NCBI GenBank assembly: GCA_023442755.1 | Contig: JAEZXS010000013.1 | Coordinates: 1 to 5,179, forward strand | Source: Pseudomonadota bacterium | GTDB lineage: Bacteria; Desulfobacterota; Syntrophobacteria; Syntrophobacterales; Syntrophobacteraceae | Length of the DNA stretch: 5,179 nt | Direction: 5' to 3' | Shown here: one piece after another, positions 1 to 5,179 of the stretch | How positions within the stretch are numbered: position 1 is the stretch's first letter | Layout: each line of letters opens with the position of its first letter | Translations under genes and position numbers: made by a program | Notes under the pieces: generated by a model | What the model was told of the DNA's origin: nothing | The model's input: only the letters and a program-made list of their open reading frames with translations | The model's database searches: none

Positions 1-2
1 GC

Positions 3-1523
3 CTGAAACCCACCGGGGCAGACCTGGACGGTGAGTATACGGTGGAGCTTACCGACGGGAACATGGTGGAAGTGCGCACGACTTTCAACGAACTCAGGGG
101 CGTGCTGAAGGGTTACACCCTCGACAAGGTCTCAGCAATCACCGAAGTTCCGGCCGAGCAGATAGAGCGGATCGCGGTCGAAGCAGCGACCAATAAGCCT
201 ATCCACGTCATCTACGGTGCCAGCAATTATCAATGGTACAACGGCGATCTCAAGGGGAGGGCGCTCTCACTGCTTCCCGTATTAACCGGATGCATAGGCA
301 TAAGCGGCGGCGGCATCTCCACCTATGCGGGCCAGTACAGGATTCGTTTCGATCTCAAGGAATGGTGGCTCCCGAGGGAAGGAAAGCTGAACTGGGTCCC
401 CTATCTGCATTTCCTCCAGGGTGGCGGCAGGAATTATCCAAAAAAGGGGATCAAAGCAATGATAGGCGGATGGGGAAACCCATTCGACCAGCACAACATG
501 GCCAACATTTTGAGAGACAGGGCCTCATCAGGCGATATCGAATTCGTCGTGACGTTCGATTTCCAGATGACCACCTCGTGTCAGTGGTCCGATGTCGTTT
601 TCCCGGCCACGAGCTGGTATGAAAACTACGAGCTGACCGCTACCATTTTGCATCCCTATCTTCAGATCCAGCAGCCCGCGATCAAACCGATGTTCGAGAG
701 CAAGCCGGGGCTGTGGGTCATGAGAGAGCTCGCCAAAAGATTGAACCCGGAATTCGAAAAGTTCTTCTATCCCGGCCTGAACGAAGATGAAGCGTCGGTG
801 AAAGTAATGGAACTGCTTCTTGAGACTGGTGGGCCGGAAGTCAGGGACATAACTCTCGGGATGTTGAAAAAAGGACCGGTCCGCCTTCATTCCACCGCAC
901 CAAACGACAGGCAGATTCCTTTCTGGGAACAAGTCCACGAGAGGGTCCCTTTCCCTCCCCGCAGCTACCCGCCGCCTCTGCCGGTTACCGCCAAGTTCCT
1001 CAGAAGCGGGCGGATCGAGTTCTACAAGGATGAAGACCTGTTTCTCCAGATGGGTGAACAGCTTCCCGTCCACAAGGAGACCTTCTCGGAAACCGAATAC
1101 AAGCAGGACCCCGCCGTTCGAGCCAAGTACAGGCTGCGCTTTATCACGAAGAACTCTCTATACCGCGTGCATTCGACCCATTCCAACAACGTGTGGCTGA
1201 ACGAATTGCAGGGGCATATGCCCAAAGTCTTCCTTAACGAAGCTGACGCCGGGGAAAGGGGAATCAAAACCGGCGACTTTGTCGAAATCTACAACAACCG
1301 AGGCAAGACGAAAGCCTACGCGGTGATAGATCCCGGGTGCCGGATGGGGACAGTGATTTTAGAGGAGGGATGGTGGGCGAAATACTTGAACGACGAATCC
1401 TATAACTCTCTGACCATGCCCTGGATCAAACCTCTTCACGAAATATACTTCGTCCCCGGCATATGGTCGCCGACCACGGTCTGGAACGAATGCCTGGTCG
1501 AAGTGAGGAGGGTATCGGCATGA
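3..1523 (+). CDS. Molybdopterin oxidoreductase catalytic (A) subunit, DMSO reductase superfamily; 5' end outside window
   Basis: This is the C-terminal ~506 residues of a large Mo/W-bis-MGD oxidoreductase. The frame is open to the left edge (first full codon at 3). The GTG at 42 is not a credible start: it lies inside an intact domain, and family members usually run to about 800-1000 residues. Visible family features are a 'VPAEQIERIA' helix followed by an LTG...GISGGG stretch (about 282-314), a WGNP-type cofactor-binding segment (about 471-482), a TTSCQWSDVVFPATSWYE segment matching the usual 'T..aDvvLP...wyE' block (570-623), and the C-terminal molydopterin-dinucleotide-binding domain from about 1131, with RVHSTHSNN and GDFVEIYNNRG (1272-1304). 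The [4Fe-4S] motif, Mo ligand and any Tat signal lie upstream, so substrate and cell side are undetermined. The HPYLQIQQPAI style is reminiscent of NarG/type II enzymes, but type I (DmsA/PsrA-like) cannot be excluded. The stop overlaps the next gene's ATG. Confidence 0.93.
   Translation: MKPTGADLDGEYTVELTDGNMVEVRTTFNELRGVLKGYTLDKVSAITEVPAEQIERIAVEAATNKPIHVIYGASNYQWYNGDLKGRALSLLPVLTGCIGISGGGISTYAGQYRIRFDLKEWWLPREGKLNWVPYLHFLQGGGRNYPKKGIKAMIGGWGNPFDQHNMANILRDRASSGDIEFVVTFDFQMTTSCQWSDVVFPATSWYENYELTATILHPYLQIQQPAIKPMFESKPGLWVMRELAKRLNPEFEKFFYPGLNEDEASVKVMELLLETGGPEVRDITLGMLKKGPVRLHSTAPNDRQIPFWEQVHERVPFPPRSYPPPLPVTAKFLRSGRIEFYKDEDLFLQMGEQLPVHKETFSETEYKQDPAVRAKYRLRFITKNSLYRVHSTHSNNVWLNELQGHMPKVFLNEADAGERGIKTGDFVEIYNNRGKTKAYAVIDPGCRMGTVILEEGWWAKYLNDESYNSLTMPWIKPLHEIYFVPGIWSPTTVWNECLVEVRRVSA
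1505..1511 (+). promoter_or_regulatory. Ribosome binding site that fixes the ferredoxin subunit start at 1520
   Basis: GAGGAGG lies 8 bases before the ATG at 1520, inside the last codons of the catalytic subunit gene. It favours 1520 over the in-frame upstream ATG at 1463. The upstream start would add 19 residues that only reflect the overlapping A-subunit frame and do not belong to the ferredoxin fold. Confidence 0.75.
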
Positions 1524-2194
1524 GAAGAGGGATGGTGATCGATCTCGAAAAATGCATCGGGTGCCGCTCGTGCGCGGTGGCCTGCAAACAGCATAATGCT
1601 CAGCCCTCCGGCACTTGGTGGAATCGGGTTTTCACTCCTGGAAGCGTGTTTCACGGCGTGGCTCCCGTGAAGGGGAAAGAATACTTTCTTCCCGTAAGCT
1701 GCCAGCATTGCCGGAATGCCCCATGCGAGAAAGCTTGCCCGGTCGATGCGACATTCAGGCATGCGGATGGGTCGATCCTGGTGGACTTCGAAAGATGCAT
1801 CGGCTGCCGCTATTGCATGGCCGCGTGCCCTTATGGGGTGCGCCAGTTCAATTGGGAAGATCCCGGTAAATCCGTCAATAAATATGGCTACACCAACGGC
1901 TATACCTACGGCTATCCAAAGGAATACCGGCTGAACGGCAGGCTGGTCTATGCGCCGGTGCGGTTCAAGGGAGTGGTCGAGAAGTGCAACTTCTGTGTCC
2001 ATTACCTTGCCGAAGATCTCGACCCGGCCTGCGTACGCGGCTGTCCCGGCAAGGCCCGGTTCGTCGGGGACCTCGACGACCCCGACAGCGAGGTCTCCCG
2101 GATGATACGGGACAAGAACGGATTCAACCTGCTCCAGGAAAAAGGGACAAAGCCCAGCGTCTTCTATCTTCCTCCGAAAAGAAAGGAGGTCTGA
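1520..2194 (+). CDS. Four-cluster ferredoxin-type electron-transfer (B) subunit of the molybdoenzyme
   Basis: A 224-residue iron-sulfur subunit of the DmsB/PsrB/NrfC type that should wire the membrane anchor to the Mo subunit. All sixteen cluster cysteines are present in four motifs: CxxCxxCxxxC at 12-22, CxxCxxxxCxxxCP at 61-73, CxxCxxCxxxCP at 93-103, and CxxC-x11-CxxxC at 156-175. This predicts four [4Fe-4S] clusters. No position carries the Trp substitution that gives NarH-type proteins a [3Fe-4S] cluster. There is no signal peptide, as expected if it is co-exported with the A subunit or stays cytoplasmic. The C-terminus (residues 203-218, LLQEKGTKPSVFYLPP) is the typical ending of this family. 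Between motifs III and IV the spacer is long and contains a Tyr/Gly repeat (residues 123-133). The start codon overlaps the stop of the A gene (ATGA), and the next gene follows after 3 bases. Family assignment is very secure; the specific electron route is inferred from it. Confidence 0.96.
   Translation: MRRGMVIDLEKCIGCRSCAVACKQHNAQPSGTWWNRVFTPGSVFHGVAPVKGKEYFLPVSCQHCRNAPCEKACPVDATFRHADGSILVDFERCIGCRYCMAACPYGVRQFNWEDPGKSVNKYGYTNGYTYGYPKEYRLNGRLVYAPVRFKGVVEKCNFCVHYLAEDLDPACVRGCPGKARFVGDLDDPDSEVSRMIRDKNGFNLLQEKGTKPSVFYLPPKRKEV
1886..1917 (+). repeat. 12-base in-frame imperfect tandem repeat, about 2.7 copies, inside the ferredoxin subunit gene
   Basis: Copy 1 (1886-1897) is GGCTACACCAAC and copy 2 (1898-1909) is GGCTATACCTAC, agreeing at 10 of 12 bases. 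A partial third copy, GGCTATCC, follows at 1910-1917. The unit encodes G-Y-T-N, G-Y-T-Y and then G-Y-P. It lies in the spacer between the third and fourth Cys motifs, so a change in copy number would keep frame and leave the cluster ligands intact. Confidence 0.8.
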
Positions 2195-2197
2195 GCC

Positions 2198-3412
2198 ATG
2201 AGCAAAAAGACGGGCTTGACGATAACGTTCGTGCTGATGACAGCGGGCTTTGCCGCCTGGGTTTGGCAGTTCCGGGAAGGACTTGTCCTGACCAACATGG
2301 GCAACTCCTACACCTGGGGGCTCTACGTCTCGGGCCTGGCGTTCCTTATCGGAAATGCTGCGGGAGGACTGGTTTTGACTTCCCTGATCTACCTTTTCGG
2401 GGTCGATAGCCTCAAACCTTTTGCCAAAATCGGCGCCCTCACCGCTTTCGTAAATGTGAGCGCCGCGATGGTCGCAATATTTCCCGAGATAGGACAGCCA
2501 GGCAGGATATACAACATGCTCATCCATCCCAAGTTCTCTTCGCCCCTTGTTTGGGATGCGGCGGTGCTAAACTTGTATGCCGGTCTGTCGCTTGCCTATC
2601 TCTATATTTTGATGCTGCCGGACCTCAAGGGGCCTTTGCAAAAGATCGCGCTGAAAGTAGATAATCCGAAGGAGTTTTCGGCAAAGCTGGCCAGGCGTCT
2701 CGCTCCTTTTTCTCTTGTCGCGGCATCCACGTCGGTAACAGCCTGGCTCTTCGCAACGCAGGGGGCCAGGCAATGGTGGCACTCGGCGTTGCTGGCGCCG
2801 GATTTCGTGGCTGCGGCAACTTCTTCAGGGACGGCCGTGGTGCTGCTGGTATCCCTGCTGACCTACGGCATGAAGGAGCAGTACCGCCAGGCATATCGCA
2901 CCATGTCTGTCATTATCGCCACAACTTTTTTTATTCATCTTTTTTTCATGTACAACGATTATTTCATCCACGCCTGGTATGGCGCAAGCGAGGCTGTGAA
3001 CACCCTTTCCATCATTTTCAGAGAACATATATGGGCGCATGCTTACGAAGTTGTGGCGCCCCTGGCGGGTGTCATCCTGCTGCTGAACGCGAAGATGAGG
3101 AAAAGCGCGGGGATGATCGCAAGCTGCTGCCTTCTGATATCCGGAATATTTGTACATCGCTTTCTAATAATGCCGGGGGCCTTCGAGAGGATCGTGCTGA
3201 CGATCAATCCTATGGGGCTTCAGGATATCGAATGGTCGGTCCCGATATCGTCGGGGAGGTACGACGTGTCACTCGATACATTCGTAACCGACTGGCATTA
3301 CTTTCCCAGCGGAATCGAAATAACTATCTGCCTGGGCGTGGCGGCTTTTGCGTGTTTTTTGATAATATTGGCCATAGATCGCCTCCCGATAGTAAACAGG
3401 GTGGAATCATGA
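2198..3412 (+). CDS. nrfD: NrfD/PsrC-family integral membrane anchor (C) subunit
   Basis: A 404-residue polytopic protein of the NrfD/PsrC family, the quinone-interacting membrane anchor of many molybdoenzyme and Hme/Act-type complexes. About ten hydrophobic segments can be read, near residues 8-24, 40-66, 76-96, 118-140, 170-188, 204-224, 236-258, 280-297, 305-325 and 372-393. Family-like signatures are WGLYVSGLAFLIGNAAGG (40-57), GQPGRIYNMLIHPKFSSPLVWD (split here as GQPGR 99-103 and SSPLVWD 114-120), and HYFPSGIE (367-374) before the last helix, a form of the 'Y.PS..E' motif of longer NrfD proteins. I see no haem-ligand pattern typical of NarI-type cytochrome b, so the anchor is probably haem-free. 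A strong AAAGGAGGT (2182-2190) sits 7 bases before the ATG. The gene overlaps the chaperone gene by 4 bases. The symbol is a family name and does not imply nitrite reduction. Confidence 0.94.
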   Translation: MSKKTGLTITFVLMTAGFAAWVWQFREGLVLTNMGNSYTWGLYVSGLAFLIGNAAGGLVLTSLIYLFGVDSLKPFAKIGALTAFVNVSAAMVAIFPEIGQPGRIYNMLIHPKFSSPLVWDAAVLNLYAGLSLAYLYILMLPDLKGPLQKIALKVDNPKEFSAKLARRLAPFSLVAASTSVTAWLFATQGARQWWHSALLAPDFVAAATSSGTAVVLLVSLLTYGMKEQYRQAYRTMSVIIATTFFIHLFFMYNDYFIHAWYGASEAVNTLSIIFREHIWAHAYEVVAPLAGVILLLNAKMRKSAGMIASCCLLISGIFVHRFLIMPGAFERIVLTINPMGLQDIEWSVPISSGRYDVSLDTFVTDWHYFPSGIEITICLGVAAFACFLIILAIDRLPIVNRVES

Positions 3413-3912
3413 AAGAAGGCGATGTGATCCCGGTTGAGGAGCTACAGCGTCTGTCGATACTGTTCGCCTATCCGGACGAACTGCCCGGCGGCCAGGCTGA
3501 TGCCGCCAGGGCGAAAGAGGCGGACGGAGTCCGACTGAAAAACCTCCAGGCCGAATATGTCCGGCTTTTTATAAACTCACTTCCGGAGGTTCCCTGTCCT
3601 CCCTACGGTTCATTTTACATCGAAGGCTCTCTTATGGGCGAATCGACTGTAAGGCTCAGAAAACTCCACCTGAGTTACGGGCTGCTGACTGATGAAATGC
3701 CGGACCATATAGCCGTGGAGCTGGAACTCCTGATGCTCCTCGGGGCGCTTTCCGGGAAAGACTCCGACATGCATCGGGATTATGAATTTGTCCTCGGTCA
3801 TTTGAGGCACTGGGTACCCTGTTTTTTGGACCGGGTGGAAGAAAATGACGAGTCCGGTTTTTACAGGGACCTCTCCAGGTGGGCGCGAAAGGTCCTCTGT
3901 GTCGAGACTTGA
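3409..3912 (+). CDS. TorD/DmsD/NarJ-family molybdoenzyme assembly chaperone
   Basis: A 167-residue soluble, probably all-helical protein of the TorD-like family. These cytoplasmic chaperones hold the apo catalytic subunit while the Mo cofactor is inserted and, where relevant, guard its Tat signal. Recognisable blocks are LQRLSILFAYPDE (12-24), EYVRLF (49-54), PCPPYGSFY (62-70), PDHIAVELELLMLL (98-111) and HLRHWVPCFLDRVEE (131-145), all at the expected spacing. It is a little shorter than the common 180-220 residues, with a short linker after the first helix. The ATG at 3409 overlaps the anchor gene's stop as ATGA. The only Shine-Dalgarno-like sequence is a modest AGGGTGG a few bases upstream, so translation probably depends on coupling. 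The frame is open leftwards to 2773, but that extension only shadows the membrane gene. The position as last gene of the A-B-C-D set supports the role. The client is presumably the A subunit at 3-1523. Confidence 0.9.
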   Translation: MKEGDVIPVEELQRLSILFAYPDELPGGQADAARAKEADGVRLKNLQAEYVRLFINSLPEVPCPPYGSFYIEGSLMGESTVRLRKLHLSYGLLTDEMPDHIAVELELLMLLGALSGKDSDMHRDYEFVLGHLRHWVPCFLDRVEENDESGFYRDLSRWARKVLCVET

Positions 3913-3948
3913 TTCCGGCCTCCAATTGCCTTTTAGCCCCCTTTAAAG

Positions 3949-3976
3949 GCTGGTGGAACGGACCCGTTTCACCAGC
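3949..3976. terminator. 12-bp hairpin between convergent genes; possible bidirectional 3' end element
   Basis: The left arm GCTGGTGGAACG pairs with the right arm CGTTTCACCAGC over 12 bp with a single G-T wobble and a GACC tetraloop. It starts 37 bases after the chaperone stop and lies about 88 bases beyond the stop of the convergent - strand gene. Neither side has the run of T expected of a canonical intrinsic terminator. It may therefore protect or define the mRNA 3' end, or act with Rho. The stem is seen directly; the function is inferred from its location. Confidence 0.5.
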
Positions 3977-4064
3977 ATGAGGAAAGAACTGAGGCTTCTG
4001 GATATGCTGTTGGGAACTTGTGGTCGGTCGGCTCAGGGCTGTCGTAGTCGATCACGACATTCTC

Positions 4065-4619
4065 CTAGAGGGAGTCCGATTCTTCCTGTGCCTCATACGT
4101 AAGGAGTATGGCATAAAGGCCTTTAGACGTAAGCACGGAGCTATAAACGTAGACCAGGGCGATCTTCGTGTCTTTGAGCTCCCATTCCGTCGAGTAGAGA
4201 AACTGGCGCGGCGGGAACTTCTCAGGCGGGTCCTGCGATGTCGGTGGCCCGTATTTTTGCTCAAACATGCGTGAGAGCTTTCTATACTGGTCATCCCTTG
4301 CGGACTCGGAGGGGCCCGTTGTGAGAGTCACGCTTGCGAGCTTCCCGTCTGTCATAGTGAAGTAGACCGTATAGGTTTGACCCTCAAACTGGTAGCCTTC
4401 CATCTTGAGCGCCCATCCCTTTGCTTGATACTCCTCACTCGCTTTTTCAATCTTGCCGGGGTAGAGCTTCTTCAGGTCGGCCTCGGTCATTCCCCATCTG
4501 GTGTCGGCCCATCCCCCCAGGGACTTGCCGGCCTTTGCCTGCTCCTTTGCCAGGGCGGGCGATGTTATGAGCAGGGCGACCAGGGCCAGGGCAACTCCAA
4601 CGAACGGTTTAAACTTCAT
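4065..4619 (-). CDS. Exported protein of unknown function with Sec signal peptide
   Basis: A 184-residue protein I cannot name. Residues 1-24 are a clear Sec signal peptide: Lys at 2 and 4, a hydrophobic core VGVALALVALLITS, and an ALA cleavage site before Lys25. There is no lipobox cysteine, so the mature ~160-residue product should be soluble in the periplasm or secreted. The mature part begins with GWADTRWGMTEADLKKLYPG (36-55), a 'WGM....l...yP' pattern that I associate with small uncharacterised exported proteins of deltaproteobacteria. Two beta-rich blocks follow: YTVYFTMTDGKLASVTLTT (83-101), and IALVYVYSS plus YAILLTYE (153-161, 169-176). Between them is a helix ending LSRMFEQKYGPPT (115-127). 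There are no cysteines, haem motifs or enzymatic signatures. It faces the molybdoenzyme operon, so a shared function is not implied. A ribosome binding site and a plausible promoter precede it. Confidence 0.88.
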   Translation of the reverse strand: MKFKPFVGVALALVALLITSPALAKEQAKAGKSLGGWADTRWGMTEADLKKLYPGKIEKASEEYQAKGWALKMEGYQFEGQTYTVYFTMTDGKLASVTLTTGPSESARDDQYRKLSRMFEQKYGPPTSQDPPEKFPPRQFLYSTEWELKDTKIALVYVYSSVLTSKGLYAILLTYEAQEESDSL

Positions 4620-4626
4620 AAGATAG

Positions 4627-4633
4627 TCCTCCT
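4627..4633 (-). promoter_or_regulatory. Ribosome binding site for the exported protein gene
   Basis: On the - strand AGGAGGA sits 7 bases before the ATG at 4619-4617. Together with the signal peptide that begins exactly there, it fixes the start codon. Confidence 0.8.
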
Positions 4634-4657
4634 GTGAAGATTTTCGCTCGAAAGCGG

Positions 4658-4686
4658 CTTATAGACTAAGACGCATAGTCTGTGGA
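4658..4686 (-). promoter_or_regulatory. Candidate sigma-70-type promoter of the exported protein gene
   Basis: Read on the - strand, TCCACA (-35 candidate, 4686-4681; 4 of 6 matches to TTGACA) is followed after exactly 17 bases by TATAAG (-10 candidate, 4663-4658; 5 of 6 matches to TATAAT). Transcription would begin near 4651 and give a leader of about 30 bases that contains the ribosome binding site. Spacing and position are good and the -35 is mediocre. No transcription data are available, so this is a sequence-based inference. Confidence 0.45.
4663..4681. promoter_or_regulatory. Inverted repeat filling the promoter spacer; candidate operator
   Basis: AGACTA (4663-4668) and TAGTCT (4676-4681) form a perfect 6-bp inverted repeat around a 7-base centre (AGACGCA). 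The repeat spans the region between the -35 and -10 candidates and touches both hexamers. A dimeric regulator bound here would compete with RNA polymerase. A 6-bp dyad also occurs by chance fairly often, so the operator role is tentative. Confidence 0.3.
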
Positions 4687-4699
4687 CAGCAACCAAAAA

Positions 4700-4843
4700 A
4701 TGAAGGAGTATGTCGCAAAAACCTATCAGGAGAAGCGTCCGGCATTCAAGAAGCTGTTCAAGGCCATTCCGGTTTTTCCACATAGTCCATTTTTTCCAGT
4801 AAAAGACCCACTAGAATCCCACGGGATTTTTTCCGAATTTTGA
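4700..4843 (+). CDS. Doubtful 47-residue open frame
   Basis: The frame begins MKEYVAKTYQEKRPAFKKLF, which reads like a helical, Lys-rich protein segment, and then turns into a Pro/Phe-rich tail ending in IFSEF. No Shine-Dalgarno precedes the ATG; the upstream bases are an A-run. It is divergent from the exported protein gene and its 5' side adjoins that gene's promoter. It could be a small real gene, a remnant of a longer one, or chance. I do not recognise a family. Confidence 0.15.
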   Translation: MKEYVAKTYQEKRPAFKKLFKAIPVFPHSPFFPVKDPLESHGIFSEF

Positions 4844-4873
4844 GCCTTAGCGGCCGCTCTACCTTTGGACCAA

Positions 4874-4911
4874 ATCACATATGATCAGGAAATGAGAATA
4901 GTTCATGTGAT
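4874..4911. repeat. 7-bp inverted repeat, ATCACAT / ATGTGAT
   Basis: ATCACAT at 4874-4880 and its exact complement ATGTGAT at 4905-4911 are separated by 24 bases. If two bases are bulged on the left arm, the pairing extends to 9 bp. The half-site TGTGAT resembles part of the CRP/FNR-family consensus (TGTGA), but the arms are much too far apart and in the wrong orientation for a standard CRP site. No role can be assigned. Confidence 0.35.
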
Positions 4912-5080
4912 ATCGATCCGATCTATATAAGAGAGCTATTGGCATTTGCAGGCCCCTTTTTTTCGAACTTTCCCGATGGGGTTCGACCAGTAGACTGTGT
5001 CATATCCAAACAACGAGAAGAAATGCGAGCAAAAGTGGGAATAAAGCCTGGCTCCCGGCCTTCGCCCATAGCCGTCAACT

Positions 5081-5179
5081 TTAGGAGTCGTAACCACCAC
5101 TCGGTCTGAACTGTTGTGGGAAAGGCTTCCAGTCTCGATCCTTTAGAAACTTTTCAGGCAACCTGAACTCATTTTCCCC
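5081..5179 (-). CDS. Possible C-terminal fragment of a gene entering from the right edge
   Basis: On the - strand a frame is open from the window edge to a TAA at 5083-5081, giving 32 residues that begin GENEFRLPEKFLKDRDWKPF and end QQFRPSGGYDS. The composition (charged, with aromatic residues and prolines) looks like a protein C-terminus, and the frame points the same way as the exported protein gene. However, 32 open codons can arise by chance about one time in five, and I recognise no family. The sequence beyond the edge would settle it. Confidence 0.3.
   Translation of the reverse strand, partial: GENEFRLPEKFLKDRDWKPFPQQFRPSGGYDS

Larger units (their letters stand above)
4687..5080. other. 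Gene-poor stretch without a confident feature
   Basis: Both strands hold only short open frames. On + these are a 47-codon ATG frame at 4700-4843 and a frame open from 4885 to 5109 whose only ATG (5023) is late. On - there is a 48-codon ATG frame at 5069-4923. None has a convincing Shine-Dalgarno or a family I recognise. The part around 4770-4840 and 4870-4965 is visibly richer in A/T than the operon, with T-runs at 4827-4832 and 4957-4963. It may be promoter/leader DNA plus decayed gene remnants, but I see no transposase, tRNA or repeat array in it. Confidence 0.5.

Noticed and set aside
42..44. GTG as the start codon of the molybdoenzyme gene
   Set aside because: The frame is open upstream to the window edge, the upstream residues (LKPTGADLDGEYT) continue the domain, and the family is far longer than 493 residues. 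The gene is simply cut by the window.
528..1073. 181-codon open frame on the - strand
   Set aside because: It is antisense to conserved molybdopterin-domain sequence and has no recognisable domain.
1436..2527. 363-codon open frame on the - strand
   Set aside because: It lies antisense to the ferredoxin and anchor genes, whose protein families are unmistakable. Its translation shows no family features; long antisense frames are common in GC-rich coding DNA.
2773..3408. N-terminal extension of the chaperone frame
   Set aside because: This part runs within the anchor gene in another frame and reads as low-quality sequence. The TorD-like protein begins cleanly at the ATGA overlap at 3409.
4040..4059. 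6-bp stem TGTCGT / ACGACA just past the stop of the - strand gene, as a terminator
   Set aside because: The stem is short, the loop is 8 bases and no T-run follows on the - strand. It is weaker than the 3949-3976 hairpin.
4813..4832. Short stem AATCC-CACG-GGATT followed by T residues, as a + strand intrinsic terminator
   Set aside because: The stem is only 5 bp (7 with wobble), the T-run is part of the stem, and no credible + strand gene lies upstream for it to end.
4850..4857. GCGGCCGC (NotI site) as a cloning junction
   Set aside because: A single 8-base site is weak evidence. No vector or linker sequence flanks it, so it is most simply native sequence.
4892..4930. MRIVHVISI... frame with AGGAA upstream as a gene start
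   Set aside because: The start looks attractive but the frame stops after 12 codons, and no clear single frameshift restores a recognisable protein.
4957..4986. Run of seven T next to the hairpin TCGAAC / GTTCGA
   Set aside because: The T-run is on the 5' side of the stem on the + strand and becomes an A-run on the 3' side on the - strand, so neither orientation gives a terminator.

Overview
The window carries the 3' end of a respiratory molybdoenzyme operon on the + strand, then a short convergent intergenic gap, one exported protein gene on the - strand, and about 550 bases with no confident gene. The base composition is moderately GC-rich in the genes. The gene types (an A-B-C-D module with an NrfD-type anchor and a TorD-type chaperone, plus a small periplasmic 'WGM' protein) suggest an anaerobic or facultative Gram-negative bacterium, most likely a Desulfobacterota/deltaproteobacterial lineage. 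The lineage is an inference from gene style; no rRNA or taxonomic marker is present.

Positions 3-3912 hold four + strand genes packed end to end. They are the C-terminal ~506 residues of a DMSO-reductase-superfamily molybdopterin oxidoreductase (the 5' part is outside the window), a four-cluster ferredoxin subunit (1520-2194), a ten-helix NrfD/PsrC-type membrane anchor (2198-3412) and a TorD/DmsD/NarJ-like assembly chaperone (3409-3912). Two of the three junctions are ATGA start-stop overlaps and the third is a 3-base gap with a strong Shine-Dalgarno, so the four products are probably translationally coupled. By analogy with known complex iron-sulfur molybdoenzymes, electrons pass between the quinone pool at the NrfD anchor, the four Fe-S clusters of the B subunit and the Mo site of the A subunit. 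The chaperone helps insert the cofactor and is not part of the finished enzyme. Substrate and direction of catalysis cannot be read from this window, partly because the N-terminal half of the A subunit, with its Fe-S motif, Mo ligand and any Tat signal, is missing.

Positions 3913-4064 separate two convergent genes and contain a strong 12-bp hairpin with no T-tract. Positions 4065-4619 (- strand) encode a 184-residue protein with a clear Sec signal peptide and no function I recognise. It has a good ribosome binding site and a plausible sigma-70-type promoter whose 17-base spacer is almost exactly filled by an inverted repeat.

Positions 4687-5179 are partly AT-rich and hold only short open frames. 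The one most like a real gene is a C-terminal fragment running in from the right edge on the - strand (5081-5179). I see no tRNA, rRNA, CRISPR array, insertion sequence or phage gene. The window does not show a clearly new type of system; the points most worth following are the unassigned molybdoenzyme, a tandem Tyr/Gly repeat inside its ferredoxin subunit, and the promoter-embedded dyad of the orphan exported protein.
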